Assembly (NCBI RefSeq): GCF_947507565.1
Contig: NC_089187.1
Location: 1,860,001-1,924,000 of the forward strand
Source of the DNA: Oscarella lobularis
Taxonomy: Eukaryota; Porifera; Homoscleromorpha; Homosclerophorida; Oscarellidae
Length of the DNA stretch: 64,000 bases
Direction of reading: 5' to 3'
Positions 38,301-51,642 of this stretch are shown one piece after another. Numbering within the stretch: position 1 is the stretch's first letter; the number at the start of each line of letters is the position of its first letter. Below the pieces are notes generated by a model. It was given only the letters and a program-made list of their open reading frames with translations. It did no database searches and was not told the DNA's origin. The translations under genes and the position numbers were made by a program.

Positions 38301-41300
38301 TGCAGGAGCTGACCGATGTCCAAACGGCGACTCAGGCTCACACTATAGTTCAAGACCTGCTTCTGTCCGGCGTGACGTACTACGTTACGGTACTCGCGCG
38401 CGACCTAAACGATGCTGAGGTGAAGTCCTTTTCTGATGGCGTGACCGTCGACATGACTCCGCCGACATTTCACTCGCTGCAGTTCGGTGCGAGTCGCTCG
38501 TTGCGATATATTTCGAATCGCGACAGCTTTTGGATTTCGTGGAATTGTTCCGACGAGGAGAGTTTTATTGCAAGATACGAACTGTCTATCGGAACGACGG
38601 CCTATTTGACGGACTTGCTGCCCAAACGGGAGGTCAACGCTTCGGCGACTCGACTCAAAGTTGAGATGGAATCGATGGCGTTTACCAAGGAAGAAGAAAC
38701 GGCGTTTCTAACAATGACAGCGCATAACAAAGCCGGATATTCTACAACGTACGTCTCTCACCGGGTGCTCTTCGATTTCGTGAAGCCGAATAAAGGATCC
38801 GTCCAAGTTGCTTGGACGGCAAATGGACAGCTAGAAGCGCGTTGGGAAGACTTTTGGGATGAGGGAGGCTTAAGCCACTATGAATGGTCAATTGGAACGG
38901 TGCCTGGAACTGATGACGTTCTTCGAGCGACCTCCGTTGGACTAGCGAACTCTACAATGAGTCGAAATAGCGTCATATTCGTTCAGGGAACGCTCTACTA
39001 CGTTTCGGTCACGGCGTACGACAAAGCCGGCAACGGTGCAACGGGACAAGCGGCTCCTCTGATGCGTGACGTCACTCCTCCTCAGGGACGATCCGTCGCG
39101 GAAGGTCTTCGGTACTACACGGACACTGGAAGCATTCACGTCACGTGGGACCCTTTCATCGATAACGAGACGAATATTGTCGAATATTACTTGTGTGTTG
39201 GATCGAACGTATCTCTATGCGATGTACTGCCTTCAACCTATGTCGGACTCGCGCTGCAGTACGACGTCGATTCGAGCCTTTTCACACCGGGAGAAAAACG
39301 ATATGTCGCTGTTACGGCGGTCAATAGCGTCGGTTTGCTCGGGCACGCCTCCTCCGATGAAATTGTCGTTGATCGCTCGGCTCCCGTCGCTGGACAGATC
39401 GAGGTGGCGGGGGGAAAATTTGTCAGTTCTCTGGAGCCTTTGGTTGTTCGCTGGAGTCGATTTTACGACAACGAGAGCCACATCGACTACTACGAGTGGT
39501 CTCTGTGCCTGGAGGACATCGGCGAGTGCGCTGTGCCTTTGGAGAACGTGCACAATCTTACGGAAGTCTCCAAGGACGGTATCGACGGTCTTTTAGATGG
39601 CCGATGCTACGTTGCTCGCGTTGTAGCGCACAACAAAGCTGATCTATCAACTCAAAGCGAGTCCGAATGCGTCGTTTTCGACTCGACGCCACCCGAATCG
39701 AAGGGAAAACTCCTTTTCGTCGCAGACGACAACGACGAAGAGCCGAGTCCGAAAACAAACGTCAGTTTCAAATGGGAGCCTATTCTAGATCGCGAGAGCT
39801 TTGTGACTTCGCTGCGTCTCTGCGTTCTGCGAACGCAAGTCGAAGCGTGCGACGCGACGATTCCTATTACGCCGACGACGTCGTCCGAAATTTCCTTACG
39901 ACTTCGACTCGATCGGAACGAAAGTTACTACGCCACTCTAACTGCGACAAACGGCGTCGGACTCGCGTCGATTCTCACTTCCAGCACTCTGAAATTTGTT
40001 TCGACGGCACGCCGTGGCCGCGGCACTGTCGTTGATGGATCCGAACGGCTTGCACTGTCCTACCAGGCATCGACGACTTCCGTGTCGTCGAACTGGTTTG
40101 GTTTTAGCGGCGACGTCGTCGAGTATCGCTGGGGCGTTGGCACGACGCCGTACGACGCCGACGTTCTGCCGTTCGCCGACGTTGGACGTCAAACGAGCGC
40201 TTTCGCAGCGGGACTTGATCTCGCTCCCGGAAAAGTCTTCTATAATTTGGTAAAAGCCGTTGATCGATTTGGAAGGACGTTTTTCGTTGCGTCGAGCGGC
40301 TTCACGGTTGACAACACGGCGCCTGTGATCAATTATGTTCGCCTTGGGAGACGAGGCGACGTGTACGGGCCCTACGAAGCGTGGACGGGTTCGGTCGCCT
40401 TTTTCTGGAGCGTTGATGGCGACGAAGAATCGGGCATCGAGTCGACGACGTGGTCGTTTTGCGCTAATTCGACCCTCTATTCATGCGCAGCAACTAACAT
40501 AGTGGTTGGTAACGCGACGTCTGTCACGACGACTATTGCCGTTGCCATGGGCGCGTGCTACTACGCAGAAATTCGCGTGCAGAACGGCGCCGGTCTAGCG
40601 TCAACGGCTCGATCGCAGTGCACGGTGTTTGACAATTCGCCGCCGATGGGCGGCGTTGTTATCGATGGCGACGGCACTCAAGACAGGCAATATCAGTCGT
40701 CGAAATCGCGAATGTCGTTTCATTGGTCCGACTTTTACGATACCGAATCGTCAGTGAAGTACTACGTTTACTGTATTGGAAGCAGCGCTTTCAGTCACGA
40801 CGTCCGCGCGTGTCACGATGTGTCGAACGCAACGTTAACGATGACGGTTGGAGGGCTCAATCTCGAACACGGTCGCATCTATTTCGCAACGGTTTACGCC
40901 GTAAACAGAGCTAATTTAAACCAGTCGGTGTGCTCGAACGGCGTCGTTGTCGACGACACGCCTCCTGTCGCCGGTGCCGTTTTCGATGGAGCGAAACGGC
41001 CAGATATCGACTATTCAAACAGCAGTTCAACCGTTTCGGCGAGTTGGGATCAATTCGACGATGATATTAGCTCGATTAGAAATTGTTCGTGGTGGGCAGG
41101 AAGTAGCAAATACGATTCGGACATCGTTCCTCGAACCGATATAGAACTCGCTACCCAAGCGTCGTCCACTGGACACTCCATTCCGTCCGGTTGGCGCGTC
41201 TTTGTTAGCGTTGCCTGTGCAAATAGCGCCGGTATGACGACCACAGCGCACTCCAATGGGTATCTCGTGGACACGACGCCGCCGACGGCGGGCTCTGCTC

Positions 41301-44300
41301 GCTTCACTTTGTTTGACCATCCGGCTCCGGATTATCTTTCGGACGTCGCCACTTTGGTGCTCTCTTGGGTAGGGTTCTACGAGAACGAAACTAGTCTTTC
41401 TCACTACCGTTTCGCTCTTGTGGTTACCGGAAAGTCAGGAAAAAGTGCAGGCGACTTCATCAACGCTGGGCTCTTGAGTAAAGTTTCGTTGGAAGGAGCG
41501 GGTCTTGTTGACGGGTTTCCTTATAAAGCCAAAGTTCGCGCCTACAATTTAGTTGGACTTTATTCGCAAGCGGCGACGAAAACTCACATCGTTGTCGATC
41601 GATCGAAGCCGGAAACGGGTCGCGTGGCCGACGGCACAAGCGTGCAAGGCGACGTAGATTTTCAATCGAACTCGACCCTTTTGTCCGCTCATTGGACAGG
41701 CTTTTCTGATCCCCAAAGCGGAATTCAAGTATATTGGGCGTGCTACGGATACGTTAACTCGAACCAAACGTTGGATTGTCAAAGCATCGAGTCGAACTTA
41801 TATGTCGACTTTTACGGGGCTCATCTACTCCACGGATCTAAGTATACCGTTACCGTGTACGCCGTCAATCGCGTTAATTTGACGAGCGTCTCTTCGCGTT
41901 CAGACGGAGTACTCGTCGATGTGACGCCGCCCTCGCCGGGTGAAGTTTACGACGGCACCGATTTTGCGGACGTCGATTATCAGACGAGTCCCACCGTCTT
42001 CTCCGTCAGCTGGACGAATTTCGTTGACGACGAAAGCGGCGTCGAATATTACACGTGGAAAGCGAACGTCAACATGTCGTCGTACGAGATGACGTATATT
42101 AGCGAGCGAAACGTCGGCCTATCGATGCACGCCATTGCTTCGGGTCAAGTACTTTCGCAGGGAACGCACGTCGTGTCGAGCGTCAAGGCAATCAATAGAG
42201 CCGGCCTCGTAACCGAAGTGCAGTCCGACGGCGTCACGGTTGACATGACGAGACCGCTCGGCGGAATCGTTTACGACGGACGTCCGGACGACAAAAATGA
42301 CAAAGACTACCTCGCCACGCAAAGTCTCGTATCCGCACACTGGGCCGACTTTTTCGATCCCGAAAGCGGAATAGCCGGATACAACTACACTATTTACGAG
42401 CACACGTTCAACGAGGTGACGAGTTCGTGGTCGCTTGGCGTTGCCGTTGCGAAGATGGTGAATTTAACTAAATTTCAGAACTTCACAATGGCCGTAGACG
42501 GCGGGATGAAGCCGGGCTATCGATACACGGTCGCCGTCACGGCGCACAACGGCGCCGGACTCACCGTCACTGTGACTTCGGACGGGTTCCGACACGTTCC
42601 GAACAATCTATGTTTTGCCGTGGATTCCCGTCGAGCTTCTCGCTTCCATTATCATCTTTCGGGCGCTATCGAGCTCGACGAACCAGCGCGCGTTCTCTGT
42701 CCGTCCAACTATTCCTTAAGTGATTCGAATATTCTGACGCCTTCGACTGACTTTGCGTTCACTGTTTGGCGAGAGAATTCGTCGCTGAGCAATGGGACGG
42801 AAAACAATGGCACGAATATGGTGGAAATGCTAAATTCGACAGAAATTGGCACTTTCGTTTCGCCTCTTTCTCCTTGCTGTCGGCAAATCGGCTCGCTGCC
42901 CGTTTCCTACGTTTCACCTCACCTATCATACAAGCTTCTTAATTTTGACGCTCAATCGACGTCGTCGAAATTGATTTCCTTTAGGCGAATGGCGATCGCC
43001 GACGCCCGTTCCGTTGCGTTCATGAAAATATCGGACACGTCGCAAAAAGAGACTTTTTTGTCTAATTCCTCTTCGACTGACGCGCCTCGTATGTACGTCT
43101 CGGGCGCCGAAACGGTTGCAATAGTTTACGACGATCGTTTTCTGCTCGTCGACGCATCTCGAGAAGTCGACGTGAACGTTAAAGGCTACGTTATTGTCGA
43201 GAGTGTCTGTCAATCGGTGTCGTCGAGCGCCGGTACCTTTTGCAGTGTCGTGACCTTGGCGAATGATTGGACGAACGTCGCTGTTAGCGTTCACTGCGGT
43301 GACAGCGACTTTGTGGTATTTGGTGTTGTAAGCCCTTCCGGTAACGGCTTGGAGTTGACGTGGAGTTTTGTGCAGATGCTCGTTTCCAAGCTCAGCACGT
43401 GCGACTTCGAAATGTCTTCAGACGAGTTTGGCAACGTCCTCTTGAGAGATACTGCAACTTTATCTGTGTTCAATTGCCATGTGAACGACCAGTGTTCTAG
43501 TATCGGCGAACATCAGCTGGGAGATATTCTATCGGCGAAATTGCTTCCCAAGACTAGCGAGATTGTTGCCTTGCACGGAAGTCAAAGCATTGCGTTTTAC
43601 TCTTTAGACTTCGATCTCATCTGCGAAACCGTTCAGCTGGAAAGTCCTCTTCTCAACTTCATGGAAGTAGACCAATATTCGTTTTCAAATGACACGCAGG
43701 TGCTCACCATCGGAACCAATCACCTTTATGTCACTCTGTTTCAGACGTCATTTGCGAACGTAGGTGGTTGCCAGCAAATAGGCGGCGTCGAACTGACTTC
43801 CGACTATCTTCCCCACGCGGTTAGCATCAAGGACGAAATGATCGCCTTTGGCTCGCCGGACACTGACGATAATCATCTGCGCATGCATCTCTCCGCCTAT
43901 TGCAACCCAGGCAGCGAACGAAGTCGCAAGAGCGTCGACTCCTTCGTGCTCGAATGCTATCCGTGCGTCAACAAGCGCAGCTCGGGCGGCGGTCACGACG
44001 ACTGCACGCGCTGCTTTGAAACGCAGTGTTTCGATCTCAATCAGACAACAATCGACGTCACTTCGCCGAGTCTTGATCTTGAAAACGGCGCCAAGTACAC
44101 GATCAAAGTGGACGCTACAAACGAAGGCGACAAAGAGGCGACCGTTTCGTCGCAACGAATTGTCGTCGATTTTACACCGCCCGTCGTCGGTCTCGTTCAC
44201 AACGGCGATAATCAGTCGGACATCCTGTACGCCGGTTCGACCGATTATGTCCTCTTCGTGAGCTGGAGCAGTTTCTACGACACAGAATCTGACATAATGG

Positions 44301-47300
44301 CGTATCTGTGGTGCGTCGGGTCGTCGCCGTACGAGTGCGACATGTCGCCCATGGAAGAAGTCGCCGCCAACGTCACTCAAGTCGTCTGCGAAGCGTGCAT
44401 TGGAAAGTTCGTCGACAGAGTTACCTATTTCTCGACGGTCGTCGCCGTCAATTGGGCTCTTCGAAATTCGTCCAACTCGTCCCTCGGCCTTCTGATCGAC
44501 TTGACGCCGCCCGTGATCAGCTTTGTGCGCGAAGGCGATAGCGGATCGGTTGACTTGGACTTTCAAATGGCGACGACGTATCTCAAGGCAAACTGGGCCG
44601 CCGACGATTTCGAGAGCGGTATATACGAATATGACGTCGTAATCGTCCCGGGAGACTATCGCGCCGCTGCCGGTAATCAGACCGAGTGGATATTCAATAA
44701 CGTGACGCTGAAATTTGGCGCAAGGTACCGCGTTGTACTTAACGTCACAAACGGCGCTCAGCTTACTTCAGTAGCGTCAAGCGACGGCGTCGTTATTAGC
44801 GACAAAAATGCGGCCGTCATAGACGATCATTTGCCGGTATCTTTGTACACAAACGACATCAACATTGATGTACAGCAGCCCCCGTTTCCGCCTCCTGACA
44901 ACACGGAGCCGCAGGACAAAGCGGGTCTCAATCGGACGACGGGTGTTCTTCAAATTTCAGCGTACTCGTTTTCCGACGGAACGGACGTGGAAGTGTATGA
45001 ATTGACATTTCGCGGTTCTCCTCTTCCGCCTGGCGTTATTAACCCGTACAAGAAGCCTCCCCCAGTGCGCGGAGTAAGATACCACTAATTATACATACGA
45101 AAGTCTAAATAGAAGTTAACGTCATTTATTTTAGCTAACCTACGCCAACTTCTCTGCGTATCTGTCGGTGTCGTCGACGTGGAACGAGAGCAGCTCATCT
45201 CCGGTATTTCGCGTTAGCGTTAATGCCTCCGTTTTTGAAAAGAAAAACGAAAGCTCTGTTTTGCTTTGGGTCTTTTTCTGGAAGAATCAAAACTGGGTGT
45301 TTTTGGACCAAACAGTTGAAACTACAAACAACGAAACAACACTCTCAGTAGAAACAAAAGGCCTAGTGAAAGACGGCGTTCAAGCGGTACTTTACTACAA
45401 TTTCAGCGGCAATCATACGTTCGCTGTGAGCAACGCGAACGCGTACGGCGAAATCGGTCAAAACAGTCTGACGATTCCCGTGCTACGAACGCGCGGAAGA
45501 GCGAGTGGAATGCCTTTGCATTGGGAATTGATCCCCATCCAAGGCTTCCTCTCGTCCCTTCCTCGGAGGGGCGTTATTTTCTTTGACAAGATGGAAAGTG
45601 TTCGTGTCGTCCGTCTCGGCATTAGATCGGCGAAAGGTGCCACTTTTGCCAGTGCTATGTTTCGAATTTTCGGCGACCAAAGTCACCCAAGCGTTACAAC
45701 GGGACAAGATGTGACGTCTATAACGCTTTTCGCTTCAAACCGATTCCCGTACGGCGTCGTCCAATTCTTGCAGCAACCTAGTCAACCAATTATTCTACCG
45801 GAGAAGACCAAGACTGTCTTTCTCTCGGTCGGTCGCTTCCGCTCCCACGCCAGATACAAAAACCTACCAGTGACGTTTAGAACGAGAATCGAAGACCAAC
45901 ATGGCAACGCCGTAAGCGGTCAGATAAAAACGTCTCGAGACGTGTGGCAAATCTTCGGAAAGGAGCCAACCCTGGTTGATTTTACCGTGGTCGATGACGA
46001 CGTTCCAGAGCTTAATACGACGTACAATATTCTCATTTACTCTGCGTCGCCCCACGCCGTTCCCGGAGTAAACTCGAAATTCCAAGTGTTAGTTGAAGAG
46101 AACGACTCTCCGTACGGCGTTATTGATTTCGGATCAAATGGAACTGTTTCCTTTGAGGAAGACGAGGATACTATCAATATACCCGTACGACGTTCGCGGG
46201 GGCTTCACGGTTGCGTTACGGCGTTTTGGACGATTAGACAAAGAATCCCAGTCTACAGATCGTCTGTTCTGCCAGGAAATAGCAACCTCAAACTGCCTGA
46301 TAGCTTTTCCATTCGTTTTAGTGAAAACGAGACGACGTCAAACATCAAAATTCAAATTGTTGCTGATTCTTCTTCTCAGCTTGAGAAAGTTTACGAAGTC
46401 GTTTTAACGGAAGCGAGAAACAAATCTCGACTCGGAAATCATACTTCGTATGAAATCCGAATCATTCCTAAGAATCATCACGCTCCCGCTTTCCCTGCGG
46501 CGAGAGCTCTGGCTGTGATTGACTACGCCGGCGTCATTAAGGATTTTGACTCAGTTTTTCAGGCGTCTGCTCACGATCCAGATCTCGGATTGAACGGTCT
46601 CGTGCGCTACAAAATAACGGGCGGGAGTTGCGCTTTTTTGCGCATCGACGCAAATAATGGGACAATTTTCTTCTTCGGTGCGTTGTACGACCGCCTAAAG
46701 GACTCCTCGTTGTCTTGCCATGTTGATGTTTCGGCGGAAGACTCGGGTGACCGAAAGCTCCAGGGCGCAATGCGCATTGACGTGAAAGTGAAGTACGATT
46801 TCACTTGCCCGCCTGGAACTTACTCCAGCTCGGGTCATCTTCCGTGTAAGCCATGCGAAGAAAACACCTATCAATCTTCGTTTGGCTCGAAAACGTGCGT
46901 TCAATGTCCTCCTGGGACATTCGTCGTCAAAAAGGGTACCTTTTCAGCCAATAATTGTAAAAGTGAGATTTTTTAAATTCCTTTTGATTAAGAAATTTTA
47001 GTTCCTCTTGTCTTTTTACAGAACCTTGCCGTCCAGGACACTTTTCAGAAAGCGATGGATTAGAAGAATGCACTCCTTGTTCGAGAGGAACATTTCAGAG
47101 TCAGCCAGGAATGATTTCCTGCGATAGATGTCCTTCCAAAACGACCACGAAACAACCGGGTTCCATTGACGGCCGCTACTGCCTTGGTTTGTTAATTATT
47201 TGATATTCACAACACGTCGATCTATTGAATTATTTTTAATTTTTAGGTGACAAGGACGGCGATGGAATTCCTGATTTAAACGACAACTGTTTGCTCGATC

Positions 47301-50300
47301 CCAACCCCGATCAGAACGATTTTGATTCCGACGGTCGCGGCGACGCGTGCGACTGCATTCCACCGAGACGGCCAAACAATCCTTGCTCTCTCGACGAATC
47401 GGCGCTGTGTCGGCAGCAAAATAAAACTTTCGATTGCTGGTGTTCATTTGGTCGGGGCGGAAGACGTTGCGAAAAGGAAGCGGACGAATGCGATGGCCAT
47501 CTCTGTGTCGATGGATCGACATGCGTTGATTTATTAGGGATGTACAAGTGCTCGTGCCCGTCCGGTGCGTGGGGATTTCACTGCGGATACGAGGAGCCTC
47601 TTCGGTTTAGTGTGGCGGAAAATGCCTCGCTCGGATATCGCGTGGCTCGTATCACGTCCGAAAAAGACGACTGGGATCAGTTCACCACTCAGGCGTTTCG
47701 TCACGCGATTATCTCGGGAAACGACGCAGGCTGGTTTCGCGTGGACAAAGACGCGGGTGATCTTTTAGTATCAGGCGATATAGACAGGGAGTCGAGCTCT
47801 TCTGTCACTCTCACGATCGCCATCAGTGAGCATCGGCGACAGAGAAGTCGATTTGCGAGTCGTTCTACAAGCGTTAGCGTTCTCGTGGACATTCTGGATG
47901 TAAACGACAATGCGCCGCAGTTTCTTGACGGTGGATGGTACAGTGAAGGCGCTCTTGCAGAGGGAGCGATAAAAGGTACCATTATTGGAAGAATTCGAGC
48001 GACCGATCCAGATGACGGACCGAATGGGGAAATAAGATATTTCAATAAGGAGCTGGACGAAAACAACTCGCATTTTTTCGTTGATGAAATATCTGGCGTT
48101 GTTGCTTTGAAAACGTCGTGGTGGTGGCGGCAGAGTGAGAGGCGGTATGTTCTTCTTTCTTTCGTAGCGATGGATCGAGGAAATCCGCCCCGAGAAACGT
48201 CTCTTACAGTTCACATTTGCCGTTTCGGCTTTGCAGGAAAGACATGTGAAAAAGGTACGAGTCTATACTTGAAAAGGATTTACGTAGGTCTAATGTTTTC
48301 AAACAGAATTGCTGTGCCATGCCGGCCAGTGCAGTTCGTGTGGAAACGGAGTTCGCGAACCTGGCGAATCTTGCGACGACGGCAACAATGATGATTTGGA
48401 CGGATGCGGAGCTCAATGCGTCTTGGAGGAATTTTTTGACTGCGACAATAGCATCGGCGAGACGACGAAGTGTCGTCACTACGCAGTGAATATGAATGGC
48501 AAAGAGAAATCGATGCTCGATCACTCCGTTTGGTATTCGAGAGGATCAGATTACGTTTTTATAGCTGAACCGAAAGTGATTGATCAAGGCCATATTGGAA
48601 GCAAGGTTTGGGGGAAATTTCCGTCTGAATTCGTAATGTATATTCACGTTTTGCAGGATTGGAAGTATATTGAATTCACGATGCCTGGTTCGAGTGAAAC
48701 TGAAGAGGTTAGTTAGAATTTTAGTTCCTAGTGTATCTTACAGGCAATTCCACCGGCAATACAGGTTCTGCTTGCTTGGGGAGTAGCCGTTGAGGTGCTC
48801 AAACGATTCACGGTACATGAAGCCAATGCTATACTTTCGAGCGTAACCATTCACGCAAACACATCCAAGTAAGGCTGTTTTCTTCTGAAAAGGAATTGGA
48901 AGTGGCTTTATTATTTGTTAGCACGAGGCTACTTATAGAGCGAAAGTTGCCTGTTAGCCTGAAAGACGTTGTTCTGCTAGTTGCTTATAAACATCACGGG
49001 ATGCCAGATTATTTGCCAAGGTATGAGAGTTATATACATTTAATTAAACAAAAGTCTGACGAAATTGTTGGTGAATCCTAGAGTCATTCATATGGTGGTC
49101 ACAGACAGAAATGGGGCAAAGTCGCCTACAGTGAGTATTCAGGTTGCGTTCGTTGGAGCAAATAGCCACGCACCAATACTGAGAGTGTCTCGTAAGTGGG
49201 AGACTGTACCAGTATCTAATGCTTACTTATCTTATCACGTGCTAAACAGAGCAAGTGGCGCATTTCACGGAAAATGCCGCCGAAGCGGTGAATATAACTA
49301 ATGGATTTCTTTCTCTGACTGATCCAGATCACGTCTTGTACGAGTTGTGTAAACAGGGCGCTCGAAACTTTAAGTGACGTTCAATTTTAGCTATCCTATT
49401 CAATGGGCAAGAATAATTCTGTCGTGCCTCCAGTGCGGCGAAGAACGCCTTTTTATTAACAAGTCTCATAATGGAGTCAATTTATCTGTAAGCATTTTAA
49501 TTGTTAAAGTTACGTCGGAGTTTACTGACGAATTCTCAATCCAAGTATTTCAATTTCAACGGCACTTACTTCCTAAAAGGCAACGCTTCGACGGAAGCTT
49601 ACACAGACCTTCTCAATAACGTTTCCTATTTAAACTGGTACATCATTTTTTTTCTGTACACTTAGTTGCTCCTAGAAACGATTTCTTTTCAGGGCCAAGG
49701 AGCCAAGGAGGCCTCTTAATCGAAGCGTAACCTTTGTTGTGAGCGATGGAGTTCACACGTCTACTGTCCTGGCAAAGTATGTATTTGTGGCATTATAATT
49801 TTTGTTATAGAAGTCTTTTTGTGCATACAGAATCGTCATTACTAACTTGAACGACAACCCCTTCATTCTGATCAACGGTGGTGAGAAAGCAGGAAAAGTG
49901 TCCTTCAGGGAGGGCCAGGATTTTGTCAGTTTAACAAATCAAGTACAAATTTTTGATGAGGACGAAGGAGATTTCATTACTAGGTAAACTTGTTTTTTTC
50001 TTGCAACAAATCGAATAGAATTCAAAAATTTTTAGAGCTACTGTGGCCCTTGATTCAAAGGACTTTAACAGTTTCCTTTGGTACAATGTTACGATTTTTC
50101 CGTCTGGTCTCACGGCAAAATACAATGGTTCTCGGAGAACTTTGGTTGGTCTACAAGTGTATATGCTTCACGTACTCTTTTCAATCTTATATTTCAGACG
50201 ATTGAGGGAAAGAACACTCGAAACGTTTACAGTCGTGCTCTCGTCTCCGTCCAGTTTTATAATCAGCTGTCTTCACCTGCATTTGTCCCTTCTCACCAAC

Positions 50301-50988
50301 GGTACTTTTCGAATTCATTCCTAGTAACTGAGAACCAATCTTTATATAGGCTTGTTGCGATAACAGTAGAAGACCAAGAAGCGGTCAGCGACGTCGTTAA
50401 CATTGAAGTTAGCACTCTATTCAAATTTCAACAATTGTTATTATTATTATTTTAACAGGTAAACGTTATCGGAGTGAACGATCGTCCAATCGTGCGATTT
50501 GGTGGCGATCGCGAAAGCTACGCATCGAATTCCGTTCATCTAATACGCAGGCGAATCTACACGAGCACTCCCGACGGGACAGCTCTTTTCCCCAGCGATC
50601 TGATCGTTAACGACGTGGACAGTCCCAACTTAGCTGGGGCTTCTCTCCTTCTTTTTGGACACTTAGAAGATCAAGCTTCAGCCTATCTTAGAGTGGATCA
50701 AAGTCTTCTGCAGCGAACGAACGTTACACTCGTCACGTCTTCGGCTCCCTTCAAGAAAGTGTCGTTCACAGGAACCGCCCCAGTAGCAATTTACGAAAAG
50801 GCAATTGGTTTCGAAACATTGTTTAATTGCGTTTGTCTAATCTTTCTTTGCAGATTCTTCGATCAGTCCATTTTGTTTATCACTCGACCGAACATGGTGA
50901 TCATCAGCACGCGATAATAAAGGCGTCCGTCGTCGACGATCTGGGCTCCTTCAGCGACACCGTTTTCGTTCTCATGCAAATTCCCTGA
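26351..50988 (+). CDS. LLT-domain giant (~7,800 aa) with TPP repeats, Calx-beta, cadherin, TSP3, EGF
   Basis: Twenty exons fit: 26351-26584, 26820-27057, 27144-45073, 45135-46962, 47022-47186, 47247-48254, 48307-48707, 48765-48868, 48922-49020, 49082-49191, 49250-49346, 49391-49487, 49546-49637, 49693-49776, 49831-49983, 50036-50144, 50198-50301, 50350-50407, 50459-50800, 50854-50988. The total is a multiple of three. Order: signal peptide; vitellogenin-N/LLT-like beta segment ([25 protein letters not shown]) and helical solenoid to about residue 650; long amphipathic helical region (to about 1,660); beta region; polybasic RRRRKKR site (about 2,090); Cys-containing domain; about 28 TPP repeats (2,290-5,300); a non-repeat globular part (5,310-5,785); 2-3 more TPP repeats; Calx-beta ([16 protein letters not shown]); cadherin; Cys-rich PCxPCEExTYQ units; TSP3 ([14 protein letters not shown]); EGF; two cadherin repeats; a [16 protein letters not shown] unit; cadherin-like tail. 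No membrane helix is seen. LLT proteins carry lipid; that role here is inferred. Confidence 0.85.
27144..45073 (+). other. Single 17,930-nt coding exon of the LLT giant
   Basis: An uninterrupted reading frame of 17.9 kb lies between the acceptor before GCATTGTCTCC (27144) and the donor GGA|GTAAGA (45073). Flanking exons are 58-1,828 nt. It holds most of the lipid-transfer head, the helical region and all TPP repeats. The equivalent repeat array of the minus paralogue is likewise one exon (7,095 nt), so intron-less repeat expansion is a shared trait of the family. Confidence 0.9.
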
Positions 50989-51101
50989 CTTCAATATTAT
51001 AACCGTTGGGCAAGTATGCGTACGTTGACAATCAGTCGATGAAACAAATGATTCCGTACTTTATCCATTTGGCATTTGTGTGAGCAGCGTTTCGATTAAT
51101 T

Positions 51102-51107
51102 AATAAA
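51102..51107 (+). terminator. AATAAA polyadenylation signal of the LLT giant
   Basis: A canonical AATAAA lies 114 nt after the TGA stop at 50986-50988, in the sequence TTAATTAATAAAGATC. It is the first such hexamer downstream and suits a short 3' UTR. Confidence 0.6.
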
Positions 51108-51642
51108 GATCATCATTAGTCAGCGTGCACGTGATTGCGATTCTAGGTCCGGGGACGTCACTGAATTCTTGCCTTTCCAGCAGCCGCAACGCTCGTATAA
51201 TCGCTCCGCAATGTAGCGAGCCTTGATCCTTATACGCTTGTGATCAGATATTCCGCCGGGAACCTCTATTTCAACAGTAAGAACTGAAATCACGAGGTAT
51301 GATTGGAATTTCGTGCCTCAATCGCGCTTTATGCACGATCTTCTCTTCGTTGAGGAGCGATCGGGCGGCGGGGCTTGCCTCGATCGATCGACGCGCTTAA
51401 CGGGGCCCCTTTTTCCCTATCTCGCGCCTCCGAATTACCGAATTACGTCCGCGTTTGTTCTTTCGTAATGCGGTCTTGCTCATTCCAGTTTCGAAGCAAT
51501 GACTTAGAGAAGAGTGATAGTATAAAGCAACACGACAATTCCAACCACGCATGCAATTAACAAAGAATCAGCAACAAAGTCGATTCGAATGACACCACGT
51601 GCACATGCATGCAACAAAAAAGAATCTTACCTCGGGCCATCA
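51108..51642. other. Intergenic, no gene seen
   Basis: No recognisable coding sequence. The interval lies between the 3' ends of the plus-strand giant and the minus-strand small Cys-rich gene, so it is a convergent spacer. Confidence 0.5.

Noticed and set aside
43748-44566. 272-codon minus-strand frame opposite the LLT giant exon
   Set aside because: It mirrors the coding strand composition, lacks motifs and has no promoter or splice support; the plus strand is clearly the coding one.
49347-49372. A 26-nt intron (GTAAAC...TTTAAG) in the LLT giant tail
   Set aside because: Comparison with the minus paralogue shows a better donor (GAGTT|GTGTAA) and acceptor (TTTTAG|CTATCC), giving a normal intron of about 44 nt that keeps the frame in both copies.
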